A stretch of DNA of 64,000 bases, from positions 170,991-234,990 of the forward strand of contig JAKUHH010000234.1 of the NCBI GenBank assembly GCA_022701365.1, given 5' to 3'. This DNA is from Mycocentrospora acerina (lineage: Eukaryota; Ascomycota; Dothideomycetes; Pleosporales). How positions within the stretch are numbered: the stretch's first letter is position 1; the number at the start of each line of letters is the position of its first letter. This document shows positions 34,406-45,877 of the stretch, piece by piece. Both the position numbers and the translations under genes were made by a program. A model generated the notes under the pieces. The model ran no database searches. It saw only the letters and a program-made list of their open reading frames with translations, and was not told where the DNA came from.

Positions 34406-34649
34406 TTTGAGACGAGGCGCAGTGGATGCGGCTTGGCAAAACAGGCTATAGGAGAGATCGCGTCTGTTGCGCTGGATGTCGTGCAGCAACTGGTGGCGGG
34501 GGTTTCTTTTGTCTAACAACGCGTTGGTGTTACAACGGAAGCTAGAAGAGACGGAAGAAGGTGAGACGAGTCGCTGGCTCACCGGAAACAAGCGCAAAAG
34601 CTTCGAGAAGCTACACATGCGTCTGTTAGGAAGACACGAGACTGGCAGG
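34406..34649. other. upstream region of the prolidase gene
   Basis: Short 5' flank. A GTG-rich stretch at its right edge is where the duplicated segment starts. Confidence 0.5.
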
Positions 34650-35708
34650 TGGGGGTGCGTGGAGGGGGAGATGGCGGGTCTGTCATTTCCGGGTAGTTGC
34701 GGGTTTACGATTCGCGTATGAGGAAGGTGTGTGTCAACTCTGAGAAATTAACCAGAAAATCATTCCAGCTTGAGAGCGTTTGCATCTGTCATACTGCAAA
34801 CTGTACATCGTCTAGCGCTAGAAATGCTACATAACGTCATGTCTAAATCTCGTGCCACAACGCCTCTAAAGACCAAGATCAAATTTGTGAAAGATACCAA
34901 AGCTCCGAGCGCCTTTTATCTCGTCCAGCAAGACAATCTTTTCCACAAATACACCATAGGAGCATTTTCTGTTGCTGCCTTATTCAGAGAAGTAATTGAA
35001 ATGACTGATACTGAGGTCTAATCCTTCCATCGTGCGAGGTACTTCGCCATGTCGTCTGTTGGATTCGGCGCCGCGGCCGCCTTTTTCTTCAAGTCAGCGT
35101 ATATTCAAAAGTCGTGTAGGGCGTCTGGGAGTGATTGACATACATCGTTCGTCTTACTGCTTGCTGAGGCAGTCTGACNTGGGGGTGCGTGGAGGGGTAG
35201 ATGGCGGGTCTGTCATTTCCGGGTAGTTGCGGGTTTACGATTCGCGTATGAGGAAGGTGTGTGTCAACTCTGAGAAATTAACCAGAAAATCATTCCAGCT
35301 TGAGAGCGTTTGCATCTGTCATACTGCAAACTGTACATCGTCTAGCGCTAGAAATGCTACATAACGTCATGTCTAAATCTCGTGCCACAACGCCTCTAAA
35401 GACCAAGATCAAATTTGTGAAAGATACCAAAGCTCCGAGCGCCTTTTATCTCGTCCAGCAAGACAATCTTTTCCACAAATACACCATAGGAGCATTTTCT
35501 GTTGCTGCCTTATTCAGAGAAGTAATTGAAATGACTGATACTGAGGTCTAATCCTTCCATCGTGCGAGGTACTTCGCCATGTCGTCTGTTGGATTCGGCG
35601 CCGCGGCCGCCTTTTTCTTCAAGTCAGCGTATATTCAAAAGTCGTGTAGGGCGTCTGGGAGTGATTGACATACATCGTTCGTCTTACTGCTTGCTGAGGC
35701 AGTCTGAC
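34650..35708 (+). repeat. direct duplication of 529 bp around a single N
   Basis: 34650-35178 and 35180-35708 are the same sequence at an offset of 530, separated only by the N at 35179. I see one mismatch (G at 34668, T at 35198). Both copies contain the 3' end of the KRE9 gene; only the right copy continues into the rest of it. This is the pattern of two contigs with overlapping ends joined by one N, not a natural tandem repeat. Confidence 0.85.
35018..35178 (-). pseudogene. duplicate 3' fragment of KRE9 (likely assembly artefact)
   Basis: Copy of the last KRE9 exon (stop at 35018-35020) plus its intron and part of the preceding exon, cut off by the N at 35179. It should not be counted as a gene. 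Confidence 0.75.
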
Positions 35709-36554
35709 TTTGTGTCACTGTGGTCTGCACGCTGGGAATCGGGAGCTTCGACTTTGCAATGACAACACTGCTGGTAGGATACAATGGCTTCGTATCCTTT
35801 TTGGTAACCGTCTTGGGTGGTACTGGCTGCATAGGCGCATATCTTGTCGCGCCCGTTTGCATTGTATATTCGACGTCAAAGTCACCAGCTACAGGAGCAG
35901 CGGCGCCTTTGCCATCAGAGCTCACGGTATTGTCTTGCGTGGCAGGGCCTGACGTGCCGGAGATGCCCTTCAGACCAGCCTCAACGCCAGGAGACCAGGT
36001 TCCAGTCATACCCGAGTATGAGAAGCGGTCGGAGTAGGTAGTCAACTGACCGCCAGCTCTAGCGACTGCGACCATTTTTACAAAGCTATTCCGCTTCAAT
36101 TAGCCGCTGTTTGATGATGCAATGTGTAAAGCAATGAACCGTACTATGCGTTCGTCGTGTCCTCTCCCAATGTCTGCTGAATCATCCCCGAAGCTTTGTT
36201 GCCGCCCAACGCAAAATTACCAGCCGTTGTGATAGGAAACGTAATCTATGCGTGCAGGTCAGCTTCCCACTCTCTTAACACCATGCACCCGCAGCCCTCA
36301 TATGCGCCGCCACCGTCCTCTCTCGGATCCCAGCTCACCTGATCAGCAGCTGTGTTTCCTCCTGCACATAGGAACAGCTCATAGGTAAGCAGATTGCTAA
36401 TGGACGGCCCGGTGCCCCCATCTTCCCATTCCACTTCGATTGAGGTTCCTGCTGTCAATTTTGCACCAGCTGCCGGGCTCTTGAACTTGATGCCTGCGCT
36501 CACGAGTGGCAGCAGAGCGATGAATGTAGCGAATGGAAGAAGTAGTCGTGCCAT
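35548..36554 (-). CDS. KRE9: KRE9/KNH1-family cell-wall beta-1,6-glucan assembly protein
   Basis: Exons 36554-36339, 36245-36145, 36085-35674 and 35616-35548 give 265 residues. Introns are 93, 59 and 57 bp. A signal peptide (MARLLLPFATFIALLP) is followed by the N-terminal Ig-like Kre9/Knh1 domain starting GIKFKSPAAGAKLTAG with VEWEDGG. The middle (YFVKMVAVARAGGQLTTYSD, then GMTGTWSPGV) and the strongly conserved VEYTMQTGATRYAPMQPVPP and LYPTSSVVIAKSKLP segments define the family. The last exon ends in the typical DDMAKYLARWKD. These secretory-pathway proteins are needed for cell-wall beta-1,6-glucan. No other gene is closely linked in function. Its 3' end is duplicated to the left by the N join. 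Confidence 0.92.
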
Positions 36555-37200
36555 GGCGGGGGCCAGGTGAAACGAGCGACAGCGAGACAAGACGGAGCGC
36601 GGCGCGCGTGGGCAGTAATTTTTGCAAACGTATGGAGTCGAGCACAGGTGGTAGCTTGCGGGAGTATACGTGAAGGTGTTAGTGTTGGTAGCGGGCGTCA
36701 GGTGAGATTGTCGAGTGTCGTTGCGCTTCGTTTGTTCGGTGACGCAAGCTTTCCTAGGTCTCGAGAGTGGATGTGGCGCCAGGGGCATGATCGTCCCTGC
36801 CGCTCTCGCTAGCGTTGGAGTGACAGGGGAACAATCCGATACATCTTCTCGAACGTCACTCAAACTACCATTGGGCAACGAACAAGGTGTTGAGAGCTGA
36901 ACAGTACATGATACGAGGTACTTTGGACTGTTGCATGAGAATGTTCTGGTGCATTTGTAAAGTTGAATTATGGTAATGCTTTCGACGCGGAGCCGCAACA
37001 ATAAAATTTTGGGAGCAGCAAATGTATCGGAGCGTACCTTGCAGCTCCCGAGCTAAACATATCCCATTACTGTCATACATAATATCTTGCACCGCCAGTG
37101 CAGAAGAGTTTTGTTATTCAAACGCCATTGCATGCTCTGTGGATATACCGCTTAAACTAAGCAAAATGAAAAAGACCGAACAAAGGATCTAAACAATTTT
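36555..37200. other. intergenic space between KRE9 5' end and cyclin 3' end
   Basis: No ORF is supported. It should contain the KRE9 promoter. Confidence 0.6.
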
Positions 37201-38163
37201 TTATGCAACAAGGCCCTTTCGCATCTTTGAACTCGCCAACTTCAGGTGAAAGGATGGTGGTAATCTACTAGCCATAGTAGCGGCTTGACCTGCCTTTTGC
37301 AGTCTGACTGTTAGATCCTTTAGTCTCTCTGGCGTGAATATCTGAACGTCGAACGAGAGTAAAAACTCGACGCAAAGTTCTAGTCGGCTGAGCGATGTCT
37401 CATCAACACCCCCAACAGCAGCGAAGCGTTTCTGTGGCCATCGGTGGTCTTCCAGAGACTTCATGGCTACTAATGCACATGCAAGGATGAGACGGTGCAT
37501 TGTGCGGTTGGTGAGTGGGACGCTCTTATCGATGACGCACAGGCGCAAAATGTAGGAGCCAGCAGCCAGCCAGACGGCGGTCGATAGTGGACAATACTTC
37601 TGAATCCGGTTCATGTACTCTTCAACGCCCACTTTGGGGACTGATTTTGAGAAGAATTTTCGTGCCATGTTCGCCCGCTGCAGGTACTCCGGTATGGCTC
37701 CGGCGCCAATGTCTGTCGCAATTGTGGGTTCGTCGTTGCATGCTTCTGCTGACTCGAGATGGGTCGGCTGATGCTGCTCTTTTTCTGCAGGAATGGGTGT
37801 TGCAGGCCTGGACGCCACGCGTCGGTGGCCCTTGATGTGTGCAAAGTTCTCCTTTCCAGAGGGTGTTCCCGGACGTGAGAGTGGTGGTGTGGCAGGGACA
37901 TCACCCGCCGAATTTGCAATAGATATTATCGAACGGGCAATGAGCTTCATTGCAGTTTCTCGTGACATGGTCAAGACGTCCATGTCCGCATCGTTTGCTG
38001 GTGGGGATGGCGCATCCTGGATTGTGAGGTTTCCGAACTCTGGCAGTACGCCCGCGTCTCCGGCTGGGTTTGGTGCCGAAGGAGGCTCCATTTTGGTAAC
38101 AAGTCTGATAATCCGTGGATGCACGGTTTTGAGAGGAGGTGCAGAGTAACAGACTTGAATCAT
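37201..38163 (-). CDS. PHO80/PCL-type cyclin
   Basis: Single exon of 320 residues from ATG 38163; ATG 38091 (MEPPSAPNPAG) is an equally plausible start and would give 296. Residues 1-150 are disordered with SP/TP sites (ATPPLSRPGTPSGKEN). The cyclin box follows: IPEYLQRANMARKFFSK, GVEEYMNRIQKYCPLSTAVW, LTNRTMHRLILACALVAMKSLED, and the helix RLELCVEFLLSFDVQIFTPERL. The layout fits the PHO80-like family that activates Pho85-type kinases, used in phosphate sensing, polarity or cell-cycle control; which branch cannot be told from sequence. It ends LASSKMRKGLVA. A long GC-rich upstream region follows. Confidence 0.87.
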   Translation of the reverse strand: MIQVCYSAPPLKTVHPRIIRLVTKMEPPSAPNPAGDAGVLPEFGNLTIQDAPSPPANDADMDVLTMSRETAMKLIARSIISIANSAGDVPATPPLSRPGTPSGKENFAHIKGHRRVASRPATPIPAEKEQHQPTHLESAEACNDEPTIATDIGAGAIPEYLQRANMARKFFSKSVPKVGVEEYMNRIQKYCPLSTAVWLAAGSYILRLCVIDKSVPLTNRTMHRLILACALVAMKSLEDHRWPQKRFAAVGGVDETSLSRLELCVEFLLSFDVQIFTPERLKDLTVRLQKAGQAATMASRLPPSFHLKLASSKMRKGLVA

Positions 38164-41100
38164 TTGGACGCGTGTGGAAAGCGGGCCGAGACTGTCCGAT
38201 TCGCTTCAGGCGCGGTATGGAAAGATATGGGCGATGGGGGGAGTCTTGAAGCTATGGCAATTCGAAGTTTGTGTTTTTTCTTGGGCTCAGTGGTTGGTGA
38301 TGTGGTTAGAGTTCAGCCTGGTCTTGGACGGAATGGTGATGCGAGATGGTATTGATGGGTGTGGTGTAGTCGCGGAGTCAAGTTTGCGTGTAGAGGGGTT
38401 CAGCAGCAGAGTGTTGGTGGGTTGTAATGGGTGACGTTACTCAAGATGAGGCAGCAGCAAAGGGATCCAGTCTAGTAATACTTCCAAGTTGGTAATAAGA
38501 GCCTCGGGAGAGGTATTTGAGGACGGATAAAAGGGATCTTCCGTCCGTCTCGAGGGTCAAGTGACGCTCGGCAATTTGCTGTCTTTGCTCAAAGAAGCTG
38601 GCCGGAGCTCGTTTCCACGCGCGGATTCGGAGCGCGGGAGGAACGTGCTCTCTCGTGCTCACTCAAGAAGCGGTAGCGTATTGGCGCTGGAAATGAGGGC
38701 TAGGGCCGCTGTGGCGCCATTCAGCCTAGCCAGAGGAGCGGTAGGGTCCACGGTGAGAGAGTGGAGTGCGTTGGCGAGTCACGAGAATAGGACGTGGAAG
38801 GCTGCTGGAGCGGTTTGGAGAGCAAGGTGAGGCCCAAGGCGGGTCTCGTGAAAAGGCTACTGCAGGCCGCGTTGGCTTGACGGCCCGTGAGCTGAGATAG
38901 CGCGGTAAATCTGGCGGATGGGCGTTGCAGACGCGCTCAACGCGAACAGCGAACGGACAACGCACCGTCAGACGAGTGAGTGCAGGTTGCGGGAGAGGGA
39001 GCAGCAGAAACCACTGCAAACGCCCTGATTGGCAACCGCCTGTTCAGCCAACAGACCCTTGGGATGAACACATCGTGCGTCAACACAGGCGGAAGAAGGT
39101 CCGCGAGAGATGCGATTTGCATGCGGGGTGAACTGCCTGCAGGGTCCAGCCTCCTGGGAAGGACAAAGCGAGACCACCAGCGGGCGACACTGCCGAGCCT
39201 GGTGCCATGTGAAAGGGCAGATTCCAAAACCAGCATCCACAACCATGGTCGACATTCGGTAGCCTCTGGCCTAGAAGCCGGTTCCTCCAGGCTTCAACTG
39301 CACTGCTACAGCACAGTGGCCCGCGGGTGCGTTGTCGGCATTTGGGCCTGCTCTCACCGTCCTAGCCACCCAACACCAGCCCCCTGATGCCGGCTTCGAC
39401 CTCCCGTCTCTGTCCCCTTCTACATACCATCTCCTCGCCCTCCATCATCGTGACACGGCCGGACGGATGGTTGCATGCTGCCAGCACGGCCGCTGCACTC
39501 CAGGCCTAAACAGGCAGGCCTATCGTCGAGCTGCAACTCACAGCGGCACACCCTCCCAGAGGACCTGCTATACCTACCTACTATACGCACGCAGCATCAA
39601 CTTGCAATCGCGGGGTCGAAACGCGGTTACACGACCTCGACGATCGTGCCACTTGCAGCCAATCGAGAGTGCTCTGCTATGCTTCAGACAATGGCTCCCG
39701 TCCCGCAAAAGGCACCTTACCCTTTATTGCTCGCGCCGTATGTGACAGACTGTGGCTTCAAGTGCATGGCAAACATGCAGCACTGGGCCAAGAGTCGGAC
39801 CGACGCACCCTCAAGAGCAAGTAGCAGAAGTGACAGTGAGTTGACATATGTCACTTCCCAATGAATGTTTTTCATTCCGACATCAGCAGCCGTCTTGCCT
39901 TCAGCTCCGAAATCATCCGGAGGTCCCAGTAGCAGAAGCACCTGACCAAGTGATTTTTAGGGACCGTTACATCTAAAATTTGATCACTGTCCCGTCGTTA
40001 ATGCAACCGTCAACGTATCTAGGGGCAAGCGCCTCGTATCTACTCTTGGAGAGCAAGCTGCTAAGCTTAGACCGACCCGCGAGGCTCAAAGGCGTCATCT
40101 CCCGAGAAACCAACCTTCTTTTCGACTCACAGTAGGTAAATCTGAGGTGTTTCAATACGCACACTGCTAGCTACGCACGCCACGTGCGTTAATTTGTCAA
40201 GCAAGTCGCGCTAATCTGATGCATCACTCAACGCAAGCTGAAACCTATTTTACAACCACAAGAGTCGTCGACATCTAATCACTCGACTCGCAGTGGTCTT
40301 GTCAACGGACGAGGCGCAAATTATGATGCGCCAGCTTCTCAACAAAATGCTCACACTCTTGTTGTGCGTTATGATTACCACACGTTCCTGCATGAAAATT
40401 ACCATCCTGAGAAATAACATCTGCTGACTGACGTCACCTTGCGCGTGCATTTGTATCAGTCACAGCAAGTAATCCGGAGTTTTTGCTCATGCAAAGAGCC
40501 CTGCATGTGAACACACTTGGAATTTACAGAAGCATGGTGACTCATGGGGCAGCCTGATATCGTGTACAAGGAACTCGTGGTTTCGCATTCCTGCCCAATA
40601 GATGGGCGGACTATCACGATAGAATGCCAGAGTAGTTCTCACTGGCGCTGCTATAGGACCGACTGCCTTGCCCAATGTGTATGAGGATCAGGCCGATAAG
40701 CGCGCGATCCTTACGACATTTCACAGCTCGATCGTTGTGCCGAGCACTACTCCGCCTGTTGCGCTGAATATCAAATTCGGTTGTTGTCCCCCAGGAGGAA
40801 ATCTATCCTTCAGAATAACCTCGGCGGTGCTATTACTCCTCTTTTTCGATAAAGGAACAATCATACCCGCAGGCCGACAAGGCTCCTTTCGAAAACGGAC
40901 ATGTTTTACTACACAGCCCCACCCTAGAACCGATACGACCGGGAACTCGAGCTTGGCTAGTTCATTGTTTATGTTCACAGCTTTCTACTCATCGTATCTT
41001 GAACAACTAAAAGCTTTCTTGGGGATCTTTCAAGACTGTAGGCTTACCAACTCTAGGATAAGAGTTTCTGCCTAGTTCCCATTCCCATATCAAGTCCTTG

Positions 41101-42453
41101 TTAAATGTTGTTGGACCCGCGAGCTGGCGGGCGGCAATCATTAAAGACTGATGCCTAAGCCGATTCATCAAAGAAACCACTAGAGAATAAACAAAGCTCA
41201 TACTTTCTCTTAGCTTGTTGGATATAGACTGTATCAATATCTGATATAAACCAACCGGTCACTAGTTTTGAGAACAGTACAGTCTGAGCGTTGAATGGCT
41301 TACAACAACTTTGTACACTAACATTACACCTTTCTTAACCTCGAACCACCTTTTCACAATGTAGAAGAAAATCGAAATAAGAATTGAACACTTAAGTCAG
41401 CACATCGACGCATCACTACGACAAAATCCACTCTTCTTATACAAAGTGTTTCACGCAGTACGCAGCAGGGACTGAATATCGCCTGTTTACGCGTAATGCT
41501 CACCTCCACAGTCCGATCATTTCGCCAAAACAAAAGCTTCAGAACCGAGACAAACGACAAGTCAACGCTGGAGAGAAAAAGGTCAAGAAACTCACTCTGA
41601 ATGGAACCCTTGCTTTCCAAGCCCCCCTCCCCAATGAAGACATATGACCTCTACCAAAACCTCATGCATCCAAATTATCCTCAGCTACTATGAATAGAGA
41701 GACAGAGAAGCTAGTTTTCGAAAGAAAAGTACGTCTCAACTCCATGATGGTATGTAAGCTTAGGCTTCAAGGAGGACGAAAAGCTTTCATCACACCAAAG
41801 GCAAGGCAAGTCCAGTACCTGCTTCTACCACAATATGGAATGTCACCGAGGAAGACACTTGACGCGTAGTTCCTCCCGGTGCTCAATACAACCTCTATTG
41901 TTTCCTCGCTCTACTAAATACCCTGTACCAAGAACGGGCCGACCCATAGACCACACGCTTTTCTGGCAAGCCTTAGGAAAGTATTTATGTCTAATCTTCA
42001 CATCACACACGAATGCGTTCGATCCCAAGTTAGGCAAGTGAAAATGCAAACGCCGATGGTGTGAGTTTACCATACACGATTTTACAGATGTCGAAGACGA
42101 AACCCACATAACAGCATCCTCACCGCACACGCTCCTTGGTACACTATACACATACTTCAAGTTAGGTGGTACTGCGTTCAGCCAAACGCAACCGATACTA
42201 CACACGATATGACTTTAAAATCGGAGTTAGATACTGAAACAGTGACGAGTTCATCCTTTATCGTATTCTTTCAGCTCATACACCCTGCTAGGCTCTCATA
42301 AAGTAAGGACCTGAACCTGAGCGTGAGTATGAGACTGGGAAATGTAGATTAAAAAAAGCCATGGCTAATTACATCACAACGTCGAACAAAAAGAGATGAG
42401 AAGAAAGGGAAAACAGCTTCCAAATTAAGTGTGTATGCGGTATCATATTGTTC
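38164..42453. other. 4.3-kb gene-poor stretch
   Basis: No supported ORF. 38.2-39.7 kb is GC-normal with many overlapping short ORFs on both strands, as expected by chance. 39.7-42.4 kb is more AT-rich. No repeat, tRNA or transposon signature is recognised. A long 5' leader, a noncoding RNA or an orphan multi-exon gene cannot be excluded. Confidence 0.5.
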
Positions 42454-43564
42454 CTAGATCTGACTCACTCTGGCCCTCTTCCTTGTACTCCCAGGCACCA
42501 CTGAAGGGCCCCCTCGAGACTGGCTGTCGTCGCTACGCCTGCTCTTTTCTTGTTGATCAAGCACCAACTGCAGTACATCATACGAGAACTGCGGGAACTC
42601 AAGACACATGGCCCTGAACTCCGGCTCGGCATCATGACGCAGCGAGTATGAGCGCGTAGCCCAGAAAGCTGCGACAGGCTTGCGGATCGTGGTGTCCTCG
42701 GAACTGGACTCCCTGTACACGTAGCGCGCGTATGCGAGCTCTCCCTTTGCGGTCGAGGCTGTGCGGTGGATCTTGGAGTGCGCGAGCGACTTTAGCTCTG
42801 GAAGTCGCAAGCGTTCAGCCAGTGTATATACACGGGCGTGAACGAGGAGACCGAGACCGTCATCATCATCGATAGGTTGACGCGGGTCCTTTTCGAGAGG
42901 GGCATCGCGCGCGGACGAGACCTTTTTGGGGAAGTATTCCCCGGTGTAGAGGTATTCGATGACGGAGCCCATGGCGTCGACATCGCAGTCGGTGAAGACG
43001 ATCTGGCGAGGCTACTCGAAACGTTAACCAACGTGACCAGAAAAATCAAGAGGTGGTCCACGTACTTCTCCCGGCGAGTGATTCTCAATCAGCTGAGCAA
43101 ATTCTGGCGACTTGACGAGAACAGCCTCATGGGCCGAGTAGGTCGTCTTGCTCTCTCCGCTTCCAGCAATCACCTCCACAATCGGACTCTTCACTAAACT
43201 AGCATCGCGTCAGCCGCACATCCCGACCAAGATGGCACCCCTCCCCTCCCCGAGTCCTGCAAGGCAACATACCCCAACAGCGTCACCATACTACCGTCCA
43301 CACGCCGCGCGTCCCGCCGCGCAAGCACCCTCATGCGCCTTGCCCCATTCCTCCCCCACCACCGTCACACCCCGCATCCCGCGCCAGAAGAAACCCATCG
43401 ACCTACTCTGCAAAAAGCACCAGCTTGGGCGTCTCGCGCACAATCTCCAACACTTCCACCTGCACTTCCTCAGCCGTGCCCGTACCCGCCGCAACCCCCT
43501 CACTCATCTCCACATCGTCGATGGGCGTGCCCTCAACGGGGATTTGGTTCTCCGTTTCCGCCAT
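42454..43564 (-). CDS. BTB/POZ domain protein
   Basis: Exons 43564-43407, 43198-43066 and 43011-42454 give 282 residues. Introns are 208 bp (GTAGGT...CTAG) and 54 bp (GTACGT, GTTAAC branch, GAGTAG). The acidic N-terminus (about 50 residues) precedes the BTB fold: SPIVEVIAGSGESKTTYSAH, EAVLVKSPEFAQLIENHSPGE, RQIVFTDCDVDAMGSVIEYL with YTGEYF. This is followed by the alpha-helical extension LLVHARVYTLAERLRLPELK and a basic C-terminal tail (RKRARV). Fungal BTB proteins of this type often act as adaptors or in transcription, but no partner can be deduced here. Confidence 0.85.
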
Positions 43565-44536
43565 AGCAAGGCAGTGTGCAGTTCTTTTGCAGCTAGCAAA
43601 GGGCGGAGAGGTACGGCGAGAGGAGGTGTGCGCAGCGTGTCGCGTGTCGCATGTAGCGAATGGAGAGTAGCAGTAGTAGTAGAATGGACAAAGGTAACTT
43701 GATTAATTAGCTCGTCGTGATGTAGCCCTGTTGCGTGAGCTCGCGATTAAATGTGTGCTGAGGAGCTGGTGCGTGGACACAGTATGAAGGCGCTGACGCT
43801 CGGGAACTGAAGCTTGAGCACTGAGCTCTGAGCTCTGAGCTCTGAGCTTGGGGACGCGTGCGCGCGATCGTGTTCGCGACGGGTAGATGGGGGCTAGACT
43901 AAGTTGGATGCTAGCGTCGTTGCAGCTTAAGTACACTTACTTGCAGCTGTGACCTTGACTTCCTAGTCGGTGAGTATAACATGCGGTGTAGAGTAAACTA
44001 GCTTTCTTATTCTGTTGTTGAATGATCTCCGGAGTAATGTATACATCTGAGGGCGAATTTCGTAGAGGCCTGTAATCTACCAAGCAAGACCATGCATGAT
44101 GCTGGATTGAGTGGGGAGGGAGCCAACTTGGTACTGCCAAAACTGATATATCAAAGATTAAAGATAGAATAGTTGTAATACTATCCTTCTCTCTCTCTTA
44201 GTCTCTCTCGCACGCTCTCTCACTCACTCGTCACAATCTCCAATCACAAAAACACAATGTATGCAAAAAAGAAGTGATATTGGTGACTACAACCAAATCC
44301 TCCAAGCAGGTAGAAGAATCTCCACCGCGTATGTTTTGGAAAAAAAAATGCCAAACTGGTATCGTGCTACAGCAACAACGCCGATCCAAAGATGCCCTTC
44401 TCGAACATTATGCCGCAATATCTAGCCAAAAAGTTTTAATGAAAAAAAAGAAGAGCATCCACTCTAGTATAGAAGAATAAACATAATCAATCATAAACGC
44501 CTTCTCTTTCTCTCTTGCAACTCTTTCACTTCGCGC
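43565..44536. other. intergenic space with heptamer array
   Basis: Upstream of the BTB gene and downstream of the PAP2 gene. It contains the CTGAGCT array at 43821-43848 and a CT-rich run near 44185-44225. No gene is supported. Confidence 0.6.
43821..43848. repeat. perfect CTGAGCT x4 tandem repeat
   Basis: Four identical 7-bp units, followed by a partial one. The period equals that of the heptamer array at 1041-1075, but the unit differs. Confidence 0.85.
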
Positions 44537-45877
44537 TCACAACCTCCCTCCCCGTTCATGAATGCGATCGCCCGTCGTGGGTACCGGCTTTTCAGCCCGG
44601 ATGACATAGAGCAGCAAATCCTCGAGCGGAATAAAAACGTAGAAGATTTTGTTGCAGAAAAAGGAAAAGAAGACAAAGCACGTGGCAACCATGGCGTCCA
44701 TGAAGTAGTGATTTGCCGTCGCCACAATGACCGTCAGGATAAATGTCGGGTATCCAATTCCGAGGACGAGGTAGAAAATCTTCCAGAACGCATTCTTGCG
44801 CACCTCTCCGCGCTCGAGGGTGCGGCGGAAGAGTCCGGAGTGGTAGATGAGCGTCATGCCAATGGTGAAGCTGTAGCCAAAGTGCATCGATGGCATGGCG
44901 GCAAGCTGGTTGACGTATTTCCCGCTCATCCAGACGCTCTGTGCGTCGTCGTGGCGGACGGTGTCGAGGAAGCCGTATTCCGAGGGGAGGAGGCGCGGCG
45001 GCATGCATGGGTAGAGGACGAAGGTGATGAAGGCGCAGAAGTTTGTTAGGGTGAGAGTGCGGCGCGCAATGGAAAAGGTGTCGAACGAGGGGGCGACGTA
45101 GTAGTACCAGCAAATAAATCTGTGTAGACAAATCAGTCCGTGTTCACAATCTGCGCATATAAGCGTGCAGAAGGGTGCAGCTGCAACTTACCCAACTGTT
45201 CCGGGGATATGAATCAGCGCATAGCACTTGTTCAGAACTGTAAGCGCATCCTGGTGGCCATGCATAAACCATTGCTGTACCTCGACCTCACGGACGGGAA
45301 ACAGAAAGTTCAGTGCGCCATACTCCTCCGCCTCCAACACCGATATCCCATGCTCCTGCGAGACATCCCAAATTCCCCTGCCCGCAAATAGCTTGCTCGA
45401 CAGCACCGAAGTCATGCGGTAGAAGGCGTAGTTGATAATCCAGTAGAACATCTCAATCAGAAACGGAAAGCGTTGCAGAATGCGACTGTGGATGTGATTA
45501 CGGAAGCGGAAGGTATTCGGGGTTGCGACCTTCCAGCAGCATAGCTTGCGGATCTTTGGCGGGTTCTTGGCTGTGGAGATGCTTTCGAGGTCCGAGTCGG
45601 TGTCGGGGCTGTGGGGAAGGAGGTGATCTGACGACCCTTCCGAGTCGGCACTGAGGTACCCCGAGGTTTGTTGTGATGATTTGTCGAACACTCTGAAGTT
45701 ACGACGCCGTGTGATGAACATGGCGAAGAAGAGAATAGAGCCCACCATCTGTCACCAGCAATGTCAGTCACATGTTCACTGTCGCACACTCCCACAGGGA
45801 CAACTTACAAGAGGTTCTGCCCATCCTGGCAGCTTCCACGCAGGCTTACTGCTCCATTCTGGTGTGTCTGTCGCCAT
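44537..45877 (-). CDS. PAP2-superfamily multi-pass membrane protein (Aur1/Ipt1-like)
   Basis: Exons 45877-45809, 45748-45192 and 45119-44537 give 402 residues. Introns are 60 and 72 bp. After a short N-terminus come a hydrophobic segment (VGSILFFAMFI), an acidic loop (DSDLESIS), then several helices. Two signatures of the PAP2/lipid-phosphate phosphatase fold are visible: motif C2 as AAMPSMHFGYS and motif C3 as ATANHYFMDAMVA (His-x3-Asp). The first motif (KxxxxxxRP) is not obvious. The arrangement resembles fungal inositolphosphotransferase-like proteins of the Aur1/Ipt1 group, so a role in sphingolipid or phospholipid head-group metabolism in Golgi or ER membranes is likely but not proven. 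Confidence 0.82.

Noticed and set aside
34770..35551. Two identical plus-strand ORFs of 83 codons (34770-35021 and 35300-35551)
   Set aside because: They are copies of one segment duplicated by the N join, and run antisense near the KRE9 3' end. No domain.
40668..41075. ORF of 135 codons (+) in the gene-poor stretch
   Set aside because: Begins at a non-ATG codon, has no domain, and is overlapped by an equally open antisense frame.
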